64,000 bases of DNA from Sporosarcina ureae (GCF_002082015.1 NZ_CP015109.1:210134-274133); one strand, 5' to 3'. Positions 8,602-17,551 are shown, counted from the first letter of the stretch. The notes: a model not told the origin generated them from the letters alone. Program-made: numbers and translations.

Positions 8602-9543
8602 TTATACTGCGATCGGTGCTTTAATTCGTGGATGTGGATCATAGCCTTCGATCGAAATATCTTCTGTCGTCAACTCAAAGATCGACCGACCGTCGTAATT
8701 CACGTGCAACGTCGGCAATTCTTTTGGTTCTCTCGACAATTGCTCATGTACTTGATCAATATGGTTCTGATACAAGTGTGCGTCACCTAATGTATGGACG
8801 AATTCGCCTACTTCTAAACCACATTCATGCGCAATTAAATGAATAAGTAGCGCGTACGACGCGATATTAAACGGTACACCTAGGAAGACGTCCGCACTGC
8901 GTTGGTAGAGCTGGCATGATAACTTGCCGTCCGCTACGTAAAACTGAAACAGTAAGTGGCATGGCGGCAAGGCCATGTCGTCTACTTCAGCCGGATTCCA
9001 CGCAGTAACGATGTGGCGTCGCGAGTCCGGATTATGTTTGATGCTGTCGATCACTTGTGCGAGTTGATCGATGACACCGTTTGCACTATCCCACGCTCTC
9101 CATTGCTTGCCATAAACAGGACCTAGATCCCCGTGCTGTTTCGCAAATTCCTCGTCGGCTAAAATTTTCTCTTTAAATGAAGCAAGCTCTGCTTTATACA
9201 CTGTCGCAAATTCTTCATCTTTTAGTACACGGCGACCAAAATCCGTCATATCCGGTCCAGTATACGCCGCGCTGTTGACGTACCGCTCAAATGCCCATTC
9301 ATCCCAAATTCCATTCCGTTCTTGAATCAACGTACGGATATTCGTATCTCCTTTAATAAACCATAATAATTCCGAGACAATCAAACGAAACGCTGTCTTT
9401 TTTGTCGTTAACAAAGGAAACCCTTGCGCTAAATCAAAACGCATCTGATAGCCGAAGACACTGTATGTCCCCGTACCCGTACGATCTCCTTTTTTTGTTC
9501 CTGTTTCCAGAATATGTTGACATAGATCTAAATATTGCTTCAT
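8602..9543 (-). CDS. thyA: Thymidylate synthase, long ThyA form
   Basis: The 313-aa enzyme makes dTMP from dUMP using methylene-tetrahydrofolate. It carries [15 protein letters not shown], the catalytic cysteine in [12 protein letters not shown], and [18 protein letters not shown]. Compared with the 264-residue E. coli form there is an about 50-residue insertion in the small domain (residues about 85-135), as in Lactobacillus and Staphylococcus enzymes. First gene of the thyA-dfrA pair; GGGAGC precedes ATG 9543. Confidence 0.96.
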   Translation of the reverse strand: MKQYLDLCQHILETGTKKGDRTGTGTYSVFGYQMRFDLAQGFPLLTTKKTAFRLIVSELLWFIKGDTNIRTLIQERNGIWDEWAFERYVNSAAYTGPDMTDFGRRVLKDEEFATVYKAELASFKEKILADEEFAKQHGDLGPVYGKQWRAWDSANGVIDQLAQVIDSIKHNPDSRRHIVTAWNPAEVDDMALPPCHLLFQFYVADGKLSCQLYQRSADVFLGVPFNIASYALLIHLIAHECGLEVGEFVHTLGDAHLYQNHIDQVHEQLSREPKELPTLHVNYDGRSIFELTTEDISIEGYDPHPRIKAPIAV

Positions 9544-9660
9544 GCTTCAAGCTCCCTCTTCTGAAATTACACCTATTATAACATTGTTTGTCTTAGTACA
9601 AAGAGAAAGACATTGGAAAGCGGCACAAAAAAACATCCTGCAAAACTTGTACCACATACC

Positions 9661-9837
9661 ATGATTTCTAAAGCGTCTATTGAAGAACTAAAAGTTTGTC
9701 ATGAGAATCATGTAACCAAACAAGATGAATAAAATTTAAGTTTGGCAACTATTGAAAAAGAAAAGAAAGTTTATCAAGAAAAACTTTCTTCAACAAATCT
9801 TCTTTCCATCTTGATTAATAGAAAGAAGTGGGAGTAA
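9661..9837 (+). pseudogene. Possible decayed small ORF interrupted by one stop
   Basis: A 59-codon plus-strand frame from ATG 9661 to TAA 9837 is broken only by TAA at 9730. The two halves (ISKASIEELKVCHEN and ATIEKEKKVYQEKLSS) are Lys/Glu-rich and amphipathic. There is no ribosome site, and I recognise no family. It could be a chance frame in A-rich DNA. Confidence 0.25.
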
Positions 9838-9903
9838 CATTGTCGATGTATGTGCCAATTAACGTTTAAATTACATTTCACCATCACATTCTTAAGCAAA
9901 TAA

Positions 9904-9953
9904 AAAACCGCATAAAACCAAATTCTTACATAAATTTGGTTTCACACGGTTTA
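9904..9953 (-). terminator. Terminator after ypjP
   Basis: On the minus strand AAACCG..GAAACCAAATTT pairs with AATTTGGTTTTatgCGGTTT around a small loop, and TTTTTTATTT follows. This is a typical Rho-independent terminator about 40 nt past the ypjP stop. Confidence 0.8.
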
Positions 9954-9991
9954 CATTCAATTCAGTTTTCTCTCCATAAAACTTCAACGTC

Positions 9992-10579
9992 TTACGAAAG
10001 CCATTTAGGTGGTGTGTTCTTTGACCAGTAAATATCACCAACTGAATGATGCGCGACAAATCCATCATCTGCTGTGTGGTAATGGAAATTATAGAAATAA
10101 CCATCAACAGGTCGCTTTTCCGTACGAACGTGGAACTTAATAAGATCTTGGTTCGCTGTCTTGTCATAGACATGGAAAATCTTTTCCGCATAATCGCCTG
10201 AAGGTTGTTCGGTGATAGCGAGACGACGATCTGCTGCGTTATGTACGGTCGTTTGGATCACTGCTTCGATTCGTGGAAAAACTTCATTATCAAATTCGTT
10301 CTGAATTACGGGACCGATACGTCGTCCAAACTTTTCATAGGTTAACAGACGTGCGTGTGCGACCAATTGCTGTTCATCGGTGTAGCTATCAAGTGTTAGT
10401 AAGTCATTTTGGTTGTCATGCAGTTCAAGGGAATACTCCATTCCTTCTGCGCGGGTACCGGATTCATTCGGTTCATGCTTGTCTTGAAAGTTTGTCCAAA
10501 TTTCATGATTGGGTGTAATGACGCCCAGTGTCAACACGGCGACAGATGCGATCATCAGCCGCTGTAACCATTGCTTCAT
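9992..10579 (-). CDS. ypjP: YpjP-like secreted/membrane protein
   Basis: The 195-aa protein starts at ATG 10579 (GAAGGAG 8 nt upstream; the GTG and ATG just before lie in the spacer). An N-terminal hydrophobic segment (LMIASVAVLTLGVIT) looks like a signal or anchor. The rest is soluble, ending in a conserved His/Tyr-rich part (GYFYNFHYHTADDGF, HHSVGDIYWSKNTPP), the signature of the YpjP family found beside thyA/dfrA in Bacillus. Function is unknown. Symbol given on length, motif and synteny. Confidence 0.8.
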   Translation of the reverse strand: MKQWLQRLMIASVAVLTLGVITPNHEIWTNFQDKHEPNESGTRAEGMEYSLELHDNQNDLLTLDSYTDEQQLVAHARLLTYEKFGRRIGPVIQNEFDNEVFPRIEAVIQTTVHNAADRRLAITEQPSGDYAEKIFHVYDKTANQDLIKFHVRTEKRPVDGYFYNFHYHTADDGFVAHHSVGDIYWSKNTPPKWLS

Positions 10580-10770
10580 TTCCATCACTCCTTCAACATT
10601 CCGTCATACATCTACATAACTCATACGAAAAGCGTCACAAAAGGTTTCATCTTTTACTATTTCATTGTACAATAAAGTCAAACTTCAATCATCAAATTTC
10701 ACAAAACGTTCTCTGATTGCAAGTTAAGCGAATTTCAATCAACGCGCTACATATAAAGGAGGTCGCAACA

Positions 10771-10848
10771 ATGGATGTTAACTTACTATTAGGTATTGGT
10801 ATGCTTGTCTTGACTTTGTACTTGAGCTCCCTAAATTTCACGCACTGA
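10771..10848 (+). CDS. 25-aa hydrophobic peptide, unlisted small ORF
   Basis: An excellent ribosome site (ATAAAGGAGGTCG, 6-8 nt spacing) precedes ATG 10771. The 25 residues read MDVNLLLGIGMLVLTLYLSS and then LNFTH: a single transmembrane-length segment with almost no charged residues. It is followed at once by a structured hairpin (10862-10891) and a strong terminator (10908-10947), so the transcript would be short, about 200 nt. I do not recognise the peptide. A small membrane regulator, a type I toxin-like peptide or a sporulation micropeptide are all possible. Confidence 0.6.
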   Translation: MDVNLLLGIGMLVLTLYLSSLNFTH

Positions 10849-10861
10849 TTCAAAAGCGAAG

Positions 10862-10891
10862 AACGCCGTATAGCCTCGACAGGCTGGCGTT
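10862..10891 (+). other. RNA hairpin downstream of the 25-aa ORF
   Basis: AACGCC-gtat-AGCCT-cgac-AGGCT-GGCGTT gives an 11-bp stem with a 4-nt bulge and a 4-nt loop. No U-run follows, so it is not itself a terminator and may stabilise the small transcript. Confidence 0.5.
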
Positions 10892-10907
10892 ATGGTAAAA
10901 CACAAAA

Positions 10908-10947
10908 GAGACTGTATGGCTTAATAAAAAGCTATACAGTCTTTTTT
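10908..10947 (+). terminator. Terminator of the small-peptide transcript
   Basis: AGACTGTATgGCTT-aataaa-AAGCtATACAGTCT is a long stem followed by TTTTTT on the plus strand. On the minus strand, only CTCTTTTG follows. Confidence 0.85.
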
Positions 10948-10994
10948 CTATGTTAGTTGTTAAGTAAAGAAATGAGACCGCGCTACAGCCCATT

Positions 10995-11774
10995 TCATTT
11001 CTCAAGCACACCATAATGAACTTTCGTATACGGCCGAATTTGCTGAATAAAGCCGAAGCGTTCGAACATCGGTGACTGGAAGTGGTCTTTCAGTACAACA
11101 CGGCGTCTACATACCCGCAAAGCTTCTGCTACCCATTCTTCTGTGACAGTATCCGTCATACCGATTTCCCGTAGCACTTCAAAATTGGAAGACTCTTCGA
11201 TCGGTGTCGTGAACATCGGGTCGAGGAATACGACGTCGCGTGAGCTCGTTTCGCAAGTTTTCAGGAAATCTACGGCTTCTGCATGAATGACTTGGACCCG
11301 CTTCATTGCTTCTTGCAGTAGTGGAAAGTCGATTGGGAAATTATGCAGTCCAACTTTGGTTAAAAATGCGATAATTGCGTCCGCTTCGACTCCTTCCACT
11401 GTTCCTTTTTCTCCCACAGTGCTCGCCGCAATAATTGCGTCCGAGCCGAAGCCAAGTGTGCAGTCGAGAAAAGAGTCTCCCAATTTGAGATCGGCTGCCG
11501 CCACGAGTGGATCTATTTCACCTTTTAGTATACGTTTCAAGCGATAGGTGGCAGAGTTCGGATGAAAGAAAAACGACTCGTTACTACCTTTTTTGTAAAA
11601 CGAATAGCGGTCCTTCCCCGCCACCAAAACATCTGCTTGATAGATGTCTTGGAGTGTAGAGATAGACCGCTTTTTTCGTTCGACGACAGGTGCTTGCAAC
11701 GCGTCTGCTGCTTGATGCATCAAGGCAGTAGACTGTTCATCAGGGCGTCCTGCAGTCGTAATAATCACATTCAC
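10995..11774 (-). CDS. ypiP: Class I SAM-dependent methyltransferase, YpiP-like
   Basis: The 259-aa protein shows the Rossmann SAM site as LDCTLGFGSDAIIAAS, then GVEADAIIAFLTKVG, and an acidic catalytic-loop motif FLDPMFTTPI similar to RsmJ-type RNA methyltransferases. B. subtilis YpiP is the named relative; substrate unknown, with RNA likely by family. Its GTG start at 11774 overlaps the TGA of the upstream bacilliredoxin gene, so the two are translationally coupled. Confidence 0.82.
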   Translation of the reverse strand: MNVIITTAGRPDEQSTALMHQAADALQAPVVERKKRSISTLQDIYQADVLVAGKDRYSFYKKGSNESFFFHPNSATYRLKRILKGEIDPLVAAADLKLGDSFLDCTLGFGSDAIIAASTVGEKGTVEGVEADAIIAFLTKVGLHNFPIDFPLLQEAMKRVQVIHAEAVDFLKTCETSSRDVVFLDPMFTTPIEESSNFEVLREIGMTDTVTEEWVAEALRVCRRRVVLKDHFQSPMFERFGFIQQIRPYTKVHYGVLEK

Positions 11775-12202
11775 TGAGCGACAACTTTAGTTAAGACGTC
11801 AACTAGGTGATCTTTAATTTGATCTTTTTGGAAGTTCTCGATTTGTTCACGAGGAATAAAGTATACCACTTTACCTTCATTCCAAATCGCAATGGATGGT
11901 GAACTTGGTGGGATCTCCGGGAAGTATGAACGGAATGTTTCCGTCGCTTCTTTATCTTGCCCAGCAAACACCGTAAATAGATGATCCGGTTTCACTTCTT
12001 CAATTGCTTCGCGTACTGCCGGGCGTGCTAAACCTGCTGCACATCCACAAACAGAGTTGATCACTATAATAGCTGAACCTTCCAAGTCTTTTAGCGTATC
12101 GTTGACTTCATCAGCCGTTGTTAGTTCTGTAAATCCTGCAGTTGTTAGTTCTTCGCGCATCGGTGTAACGATACCGCGCATGTACTCATCATATGCGTTC
12201 AT
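11771..12202 (-). CDS. Bacilliredoxin (YphP/BrxA-BrxB family)
   Basis: The 143-aa protein begins at ATG 12202, where AAAGGCGGAGA precedes and the family start MNAYDEYM matches; the longer reading to 12256 is not supported. The redox motif is Cys-Gly-Cys (NSVCGCAAGLARPAV) on a thioredoxin-like fold. Bacilliredoxins remove bacillithiol from mixed disulfides during oxidative stress in the cytosol. YphP (BrxA) and YqiW (BrxB) are close paralogs and I cannot choose firmly. Confidence 0.9.
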   Translation of the reverse strand: MNAYDEYMRGIVTPMREELTTAGFTELTTADEVNDTLKDLEGSAIIVINSVCGCAAGLARPAVREAIEEVKPDHLFTVFAGQDKEATETFRSYFPEIPPSSPSIAIWNEGKVVYFIPREQIENFQKDQIKDHLVDVLTKVVAQ

Positions 12203-12346
12203 TTGTATCTCTCCGCCTTTCGTTAAGTAAAGTGTTTTATGTCGTACTGATTTCAATAGTAAAGGATAGAAGGAATTATTTCACGTGATTGAGTTGGCGA
12301 ATGATAGAATATTGTTTTTTTGATATTCTTCAAGCGAATAATTCAC

Positions 12347-12364
12347 TATATGAATACTCATTCA
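12347..12364 (+). promoter_or_regulatory. FadR-like operator upstream of the SDR gene
   Basis: TATATGAATACTCATTCA matches the Bacillus FadR operator consensus TGAATGAMTANTCATTCA at 16 of 18 positions, including the complete right half TCATTCA. It lies 53 nt before the start codon. The consensus is from memory; binding is inference. Confidence 0.5.
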
Positions 12365-12416
12365 TTTATGATAAAGTTGTCTTACAATTCTATAAAAATG
12401 ATAAGGGGTGTGAAAT

Positions 12417-13160
12417 ATGGGGAATTTAGTGGGCAAAATTGCAGTCGTAACAGGTGCAGCACAGGGAATCGGTGAGAAGATAGCCGCACGTTTACTTGAC
12501 GACAGAGCAACAGTAGTCATTCTAGATGTCAATTTCGAGAAGTTGGAACGAACAGCTTCCGTATTGGATGACTCAGGTGAAAGCGTTTACCCTATGAAGT
12601 GCAACGTAGCCGATTCAGAAGATGTATCGAAAACGTTCTCTACGATTTACGAGAAGTTCGGCAAGGTCGATATATTGATTAATAATGCGGGGATAACGAG
12701 GGATTCATTTTTCCATAAAATGACCCCAGAGCAATGGCATTCTGTATTGGATGTTAATCTTAATAGCATGTTCTACACATGCCAAGCCGTCATTCCGCAT
12801 ATGCGTGCGCAGCAGTACGGCAAGATCGTCAATGTCTCTTCCTCTTCCAGTTGGGGCAATTTGGGACAAGGAAATTACAGCGCATCGAAAGCAGGTGTAC
12901 TTGGATTGACTCGAACGCTCGCTAAGGAGAACGGGAGTAAGCAAATTACGGTCAATGCGGTAGCGCCGGGACAGATTAATACCGATATGACGAAGGATTT
13001 ACCAGACGATGTGAAGAAAATGGCGACGATGTTAACGCCTGCTGGTCGTATGGGTGACCCAGCGGAAGTAGCATCGGTTGTTGCGTTTTTAGCTTCAGAT
13101 GACTCAAGTTTTGTTAACGGCGAGTGCATTAGTGTCAGCGGAGGATTTTTGATGGTGTAA
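12417..13160 (+). CDS. SDR-family 3-oxoacyl-(ACP/CoA) reductase, FabG/PhaB-like
   Basis: The 247-aa protein has the classical SDR cofactor site TGAAQGIGE, INNAGITRD, the catalytic Ser and Tyr-x-x-x-Lys in VSSSSSWGNLGQGNYSASK, and the FabG-like C-terminus FVNGECISVSGGFLMV. It should reduce a 3-oxoacyl thioester with NAD(P)H. It stands alone rather than in a fab operon, behind a FadR-like operator, so a role in beta-oxidation or polyhydroxyalkanoate metabolism fits better than fatty-acid synthesis. AAGGGGTG precedes ATG 12417. Confidence 0.85.
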   Translation: MGNLVGKIAVVTGAAQGIGEKIAARLLDDRATVVILDVNFEKLERTASVLDDSGESVYPMKCNVADSEDVSKTFSTIYEKFGKVDILINNAGITRDSFFHKMTPEQWHSVLDVNLNSMFYTCQAVIPHMRAQQYGKIVNVSSSSSWGNLGQGNYSASKAGVLGLTRTLAKENGSKQITVNAVAPGQINTDMTKDLPDDVKKMATMLTPAGRMGDPAEVASVVAFLASDDSSFVNGECISVSGGFLMV

Positions 13161-13162
13161 TG

Positions 13163-13219
13163 TAAAAATATACCTGCGTGAGAACTTCTCGATTGTCCTC
13201 ACACAGGTATATTTTTTTA
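13163..13219. terminator. Bidirectional terminator between the SDR gene and bioY
   Basis: AAAAATATACCTGcGTGAG and CTCACaCAGGTATATTTTTTT form a long stem with U-runs in both directions. The right side overlaps the bioY stop. Its distal arm, CACAGGTATATTTTTTTACG, recurs at two other terminators in this window. Confidence 0.9.
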
Positions 13220-13783
13220 CGTTAAACGCTTGCTTAGGGGCTTGAATCTAATAGCTTTTTGCAGTCTAGGAATTAATATAATAGACAGAATCGTAACTCC
13301 AATATCCAGTGGTAAATAAGCAACCATCCAGGACCAAGCAAGTACATAACTGAAGCCAGCAGGCGCTTCTACCCAATATACATACGCAAAATACATATAA
13401 TTCGTACCGATTATGTAGTTCACTGCTATTGCGAGAAAACCTGCAGCCGCATAACTAAACCACGACTGATTACGCTCGAAGAACTTTCCTACGATATAGG
13501 CTACGAATATGAAGGAGATAATGTAACCAAACGTCGGGCTGATGAAACTACCGAGTCCCCCTTTAAACTGTGCGAAAATCGGAGCACCTGCTAACCCAAT
13601 AAATAAATATGCAAACATAGACAAGGCCCCTAAACGGCTACCTAGTAATCCTCCAGCTAATATAGCGAAGAGTAACTGAAGCGTGACTGGCACACCGCCG
13701 ATCGTCAACAGTGGTGCTATGTTCGCTCCCACTCCCATCAATGCCGCAAATAGTGCGCAAAGTACAATTTCTTTTGCTTTCAT
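13217..13783 (-). CDS. bioY: Biotin transporter substrate-binding component BioY
   Basis: The 188-aa integral membrane protein has about six hydrophobic segments and BioY signatures: ALFAALMGVGANIAP, GGVPVTLQLLFAILAGGLLGSRLGA in pieces and GGLGSFISPTFGYIISF. BioY is the S-component of ECF biotin importers and works with shared EcfA/A'/T modules coded elsewhere. It is divergent from bioD-bioA, with a BirA-type operator between, so uptake and synthesis would be repressed together when biotin is sufficient. Confidence 0.95.
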   Translation of the reverse strand: MKAKEIVLCALFAALMGVGANIAPLLTIGGVPVTLQLLFAILAGGLLGSRLGALSMFAYLFIGLAGAPIFAQFKGGLGSFISPTFGYIISFIFVAYIVGKFFERNQSWFSYAAAGFLAIAVNYIIGTNYMYFAYVYWVEAPAGFSYVLAWSWMVAYLPLDIGVTILSIILIPRLQKAIRFKPLSKRLT

Positions 13784-13808
13784 TTTTTGATCCTCCCACT
13801 TTCTATTG

Positions 13809-13837
13809 TTGTCTCACAAATTATATGTTAACATAAT
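13809..13837 (+). promoter_or_regulatory. Sigma-A-type promoter of bioD-bioA
   Basis: TTGTCT, 17 nt, CATAAT. The -10 lies inside the BirA-type operator, as expected for repression by occlusion. Confidence 0.6.
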
Positions 13838-13854
13838 TTAGTATTTAGTTAACA
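13826..13854. promoter_or_regulatory. BirA-type biotin operator
   Basis: TGTTAAC, 15 nt, GTTAACA: a perfect 7-bp inverted repeat of the half-site used by BirA in Bacillota. It sits between divergent bioY and bioD. Confidence 0.8.
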
Positions 13855-13879
13855 CATATTTGAAAAAGGAGATTACAAC

Positions 13880-14617
13880 GTGTCGATACTATTCATTACC
13901 GGAACAGATACTGATGCCGGAAAAACTGTAGCCACTGTGTTACTCAGTGACTTTTTATCTGATAACGGTCGGAATTTCGTCCCTTTTAAACCTATTCAAA
14001 CGGGAGCGGTTTTCCACAATGACAGCTTTGCAGCGCCCGATGTGATGACGTATAAGCTGGCGTCGGGACAAGAACAACTTACTCCCGACTATTTATTCAC
14101 TACGCCTTGCTCGCCTCATTTGGCTGCCAGTTTGGAAGACGTACACATCGATATTAATAAATTGACACAAACGGTGAAGAAACGTAGTGAAAGTTATGAC
14201 GGCATCATAGTAGAAGGAGCGGGAGGACTATATGTTCCACTTACTTCTGAAGGATATTGCATGATTGACTGGATGGCAGAATTGAAGGCACCTGTGGTAT
14301 TAGTCGCACGAGTGGGAGTTGGGACAATCAACCATACACTCCTTTCAATCGAATCAATGAAAGCGAGAGGAATTCGAATCGCAGGGCTTTTATTCAATGA
14401 TTTGGCGCAAGACTCCCCCACTATTATTAGAGACAATGTAGAAATGATCTATAAGCTGAGCGGTATTCCAGTAATTGGGGTCATTCCCTATCAGAAAGAC
14501 ATTCAAGAAATGTTAATGGATTCGGAAATGAAAAAGGAATGCTATAAAGAATGGGATTATACAATTTTAGAGGAGGCGTTACAGAGTGGAAGAAAATCAA
14601 TTACTCAAGAAAAGTAA
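13880..14617 (+). CDS. bioD: Dethiobiotin synthetase
   Basis: The 245-aa enzyme forms dethiobiotin from 7,8-diaminopelargonate, CO2 and ATP. It has the P-loop-like [28 protein letters not shown] and the [10 protein letters not shown] segment. The start is GTG 13880 with AAAGGAGA upstream. It overlaps bioA by 32 nt in another frame, so the two are translationally coupled. No bioB, bioF or bioI is present here. Confidence 0.94.
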   Translation: MSILFITGTDTDAGKTVATVLLSDFLSDNGRNFVPFKPIQTGAVFHNDSFAAPDVMTYKLASGQEQLTPDYLFTTPCSPHLAASLEDVHIDINKLTQTVKKRSESYDGIIVEGAGGLYVPLTSEGYCMIDWMAELKAPVVLVARVGVGTINHTLLSIESMKARGIRIAGLLFNDLAQDSPTIIRDNVEMIYKLSGIPVIGVIPYQKDIQEMLMDSEMKKECYKEWDYTILEEALQSGRKSITQEK

Positions 14618-15956
14618 GCAATATATGTGGTTGCCGTTTACACAAATGTCGGATTACGAGAAAGATCCCCTTATCATTGCGAGTGGAGAAGGCGTGACAG
14701 TCACGGATATACACGGCAAAACGTATTTGGATGGCTATTCCTCTTTGTGGCTAAATGTACATGGTCACCGAAAGAAGGAATTAGATGAAGCAATCCTAAC
14801 ACAGCTACAATCCATTGCTCATTCGACGTTACTCGGCGCTGCAAATATACCCTCGATTTTGCTGGCAGAGAAATTAGTGAAATTAGTGCCCGAAAGATTG
14901 ACCCGTGTGTTTTACTCGGACAGTGGCGCGACGTCTGTTGAGATCGCGGTGAAGATGGCCTATCAGTATTGGCAGAATAAAGGCCTCGAGAAAAAAACGC
15001 GTTTTGTGACAGTTAGCAATGGATATCATGGTGATACGGTCGGTACGATGAGTGTCGGTTCTATTGAACTGTATCACAAAGTCTATACTTCCCTATTATT
15101 TAATGCGCTCGTCATTCCATTCCCGTCTGTCTACCGCCACCCTTCAGGTAATGCGGATATTGTGCGCGATGAAAGTTTGCATGAACTACGCTTGCTATTT
15201 GAAGAGCGCCATGAAGAAATTGCCGGCATGGTGCTTGAGCCAATGATTCAAGGAGCCGGCGGGATGAATACAATGCCACCAGGTTATTTAAAAGGCGTTG
15301 AAAAATTATGCAATGAATTCAACATTTTACTGATTGTCGATGAAGTAGCTACCGGTTTCGGACGTACCGGGAAAATGTTCGCTGTCGAGCATGAGGGAAT
15401 CCAGCCCGATCTCATGACGGTAGCAAAAGGACTTACAGGGGGCTATTTGCCAGTCGCCGCTACATTCGCGACTGAAGAAATATACGATGCATTTTACGGA
15501 GAATATGAAGAAATGAAAACATTCTTCCATGGACACTCGTATACGGGGAACCAGCTTGGATGTGCAGTAGCACTCGCTAACTTGGAGATTTTCGAGAAAG
15601 AGCAACTGGTGAAGCAATCAGAGGAAAAAGCTGAGTTTCTTAAAGAATTACTAGTGGATGTCAAGCAACTTCCACATGTAGGAGACGTACGGCAATGCGG
15701 CTTGATGTGCGGAATTGAAATGGTGAAAGATAAGCACACTAAAGAATCTTTCCCACTAGAAAGCCGAATCGCTTACCGGGCTACACTGGAAATGAGAAAG
15801 CTCGGTTTACTGACAAGGCCACTAGGGGATGTTATTGTTCTGATGCCGCCTCTGGCAACTTCCAATGAACAGTTAGCGGAAATGGTTGCTCTAATGGTAG
15901 AAGGAATTAAGGCAGTGACAGAAGAAGCGGTTGCTATGGATAGTATTCAGCAATAA
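14586..15956 (+). CDS. bioA: Adenosylmethionine-8-amino-7-oxononanoate aminotransferase
   Basis: The 456-aa PLP enzyme of aminotransferase class III makes 7,8-diaminopelargonate. Seen are WLPFTQM, the substrate/cofactor motifs [35 protein letters not shown] and the PLP lysine in [19 protein letters not shown] and the length are typical of BioA rather than other omega-aminotransferases. It starts at GTG 14586 inside the bioD 3-prime end with GAGGAGG upstream. Confidence 0.94.
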   Translation: MEENQLLKKSKQYMWLPFTQMSDYEKDPLIIASGEGVTVTDIHGKTYLDGYSSLWLNVHGHRKKELDEAILTQLQSIAHSTLLGAANIPSILLAEKLVKLVPERLTRVFYSDSGATSVEIAVKMAYQYWQNKGLEKKTRFVTVSNGYHGDTVGTMSVGSIELYHKVYTSLLFNALVIPFPSVYRHPSGNADIVRDESLHELRLLFEERHEEIAGMVLEPMIQGAGGMNTMPPGYLKGVEKLCNEFNILLIVDEVATGFGRTGKMFAVEHEGIQPDLMTVAKGLTGGYLPVAATFATEEIYDAFYGEYEEMKTFFHGHSYTGNQLGCAVALANLEIFEKEQLVKQSEEKAEFLKELLVDVKQLPHVGDVRQCGLMCGIEMVKDKHTKESFPLESRIAYRATLEMRKLGLLTRPLGDVIVLMPPLATSNEQLAEMVALMVEGIKAVTEEAVAMDSIQQ

Positions 15957-15968
15957 CTACAAACTTTG

Positions 15969-16225
15969 AAAAGAGGCTGGGACATAACTATCTCACCCCG
16001 TTTCCCTGCACTCCGAAAGGCACGCTTTCCGAGGGGCGTGGCTTGAGCCGCTTCCTTCGCTTTGCTCCGTCCAGGGTCTCAAGACGCACGCTGATCCCTC
16101 AGGAGTCGGCCTTTCTCCGTTCCGGTACACTCTGTTACTCTAAAAAAATATTTACTGATAAGAACAGAAAAAAGGCGTAAAGGACATTCCCCTTACGTTT
16201 TTTCTGTTCTGTACCAACCTCTTTT
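15969..16225. repeat. 257-bp intergenic repeat with terminal inverted repeats
   Basis: The ends AAAAGAGGCTGG and CCAACCTCTTTT form 12-bp imperfect terminal inverted repeats. Inside is a GC-rich block (CTTTCCGAGGGGCGTGGCTT, then a segment with CTTTGCTCCG and AGGAGTCGGCCTTTCTCCG). From memory this resembles an interspersed non-coding repeat common between genes in Bacillus and Planococcaceae, and GAGGCTGGGACATAA is its frequent edge. It carries no gene and ends in a strong hairpin (16162-16209). It fits a MITE-like or structured repeat. Confidence 0.65.
16162..16209. terminator. Long bidirectional hairpin inside the repeat
   Basis: GAACAGAAAAAAgGCGTAAaGG and CCcCTTACGTTTTTTCTGTTC pair over about 20 bp with A- and T-runs on both sides. 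It can terminate bioA on plus and the carboxypeptidase gene on minus. Confidence 0.8.
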
Positions 16226-16310
16226 TGAATCACTTTTTATGTTGTTAACACTCTTGTCAAATCAGAGGTTTTGATAATCTCTGCCACTACAGACAGTTAT
16301 AAGTTAACCA

Positions 16311-17195
16311 TCACTTGACAAACCGCTCCACCATTTCCCGTGTCACATGAAAACGCGGATCAGAGCTATTCCCCTCTACTTCCTCCACCCCAATTAAAAC
16401 AGTAATCACTCGTTCCCCATTGAATACCCCGCTACCCGTAAAACACGAACCCGCCGCATCGGTATAACCGGTCTTTAATCCATCGATCCCAGCCATTTGC
16501 ATGCGCATACCTGGTAACAGTAGATTTGTGTTCCACATCTTCATGCCGTCGTTAGACATGAAGTGCGTCATGCTAGTGAACTCCAATACTTCAGGGTGCG
16601 TTGCGATGAGTCGATCAGCGATCATTGCCATGTCATGAGCGGACGCTAAATTGTTCTGATTGTCCCCTCTACCCAGATAATCGCCATCTAAGCCATGCGG
16701 ATTATAGAAAACAGTTTTCTTTAGCTTAAACGCGCGTGCTTGTTCATTCATGATCTCAACGAAATCTTCTTCCGTTCCCGCCACAATCTCAGCTAACGCA
16801 AGGGCCGCATCATTTGCTGAAATGACTGTCATCGCCGTAAATAGTTCGCGTACTGTATAGCTTTCATTCGCTTGCATGCCGAGCTTTGCAGCACTCGCGA
16901 ATTGTGCCATATCTAGCACGGTGGGACTTGGCTGGTAGGTAGTTTCCCAGGAAATTGTGCCATTTTTTATCGTGTTCAAAACGATATATTGCGTCATTAA
17001 CTTTGTCATACTAGCAATCGGTAATGGCTTTTTGCTGTCTTTTTCATATAACATCTTACCTGTGTCTGCATGTAATAGAATCATGGCCTTCGACGAGGCA
17101 CTCCAATTCTCATCTACCACTTGTACATCGTGCCATTGTGTTACCACTGCATAGATCCCTAAGCAGATGAGTACTATCAATAATAATTTTTTCAT
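16311..17195 (-). CDS. Serine-type D-Ala-D-Ala carboxypeptidase (PBP5/DacF-like)
   Basis: The 294-aa protein has an N-terminal signal/anchor (LLLIVLICLGIYAVV) and the three penicillin-binding motifs: SMTK (in IASMTKLMT), SAND (in VISANDAALA) and KTG (in GLKTGYTDAAG). It trims the terminal D-Ala from peptidoglycan stem peptides outside the cell. At 294 aa it is shorter than DacA/DacF (about 380-440 aa) and lacks the C-terminal beta-domain and amphipathic anchor, so it is a minimal form held by its N-terminus. Its role, vegetative or spore cortex, cannot be read from the sequence. Confidence 0.9.
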   Translation of the reverse strand: MKKLLLIVLICLGIYAVVTQWHDVQVVDENWSASSKAMILLHADTGKMLYEKDSKKPLPIASMTKLMTQYIVLNTIKNGTISWETTYQPSPTVLDMAQFASAAKLGMQANESYTVRELFTAMTVISANDAALALAEIVAGTEEDFVEIMNEQARAFKLKKTVFYNPHGLDGDYLGRGDNQNNLASAHDMAMIADRLIATHPEVLEFTSMTHFMSNDGMKMWNTNLLLPGMRMQMAGIDGLKTGYTDAAGSCFTGSGVFNGERVITVLIGVEEVEGNSSDPRFHVTREMVERFVK

Positions 17196-17551
17196 GTATA
17201 CACCTGCCCATAGTATTCATTATGAAGTAGAAGTCTGAAGAATGGTAGCGGATGTTTCTTAAGAATGTATGAAGACTGTTTACAACACTTGCACGGAAGA
17301 CTTACACTTTGCCTCCCGCAAGTGTTTTTTATTGTGAAGAAGTATGAACTGTTAATAATAAAATAATCCTACCTTCACACAAGACCCATTACTATTCTGT
17401 ATAACTACACGGAAACCTGACCATCAACGGGTACAATGTGTTAGATGTCGAGTTGTTCTTAAGGAAGATCTATCTCTAATAAGTAAACAGTTAAATTCCA
17501 GTGTTATGGGCATAATGGCTAATAAAAGCATGTCTGGAAAAGAGGTACGAT
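17196..17551. other. Intergenic 356 bp with one hairpin
   Basis: No open frame is convincing. A hairpin AACACTTGC...GCAAGTGTT with TTTTT lies at 17284-17331 on plus although no plus-strand gene precedes it, which hints at a lost gene or small RNA. GAGGTACGAT before GTG 17552 is the ribosome site of the next gene. Confidence 0.5.
17284..17331 (+). terminator. Orphan terminator-like hairpin
   Basis: AACACTTGC and GCAAGTGTT form a 9-bp stem with a 25-nt loop followed by TTTTT. There is no upstream plus-strand gene within 1.3 kb. Confidence 0.5.
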
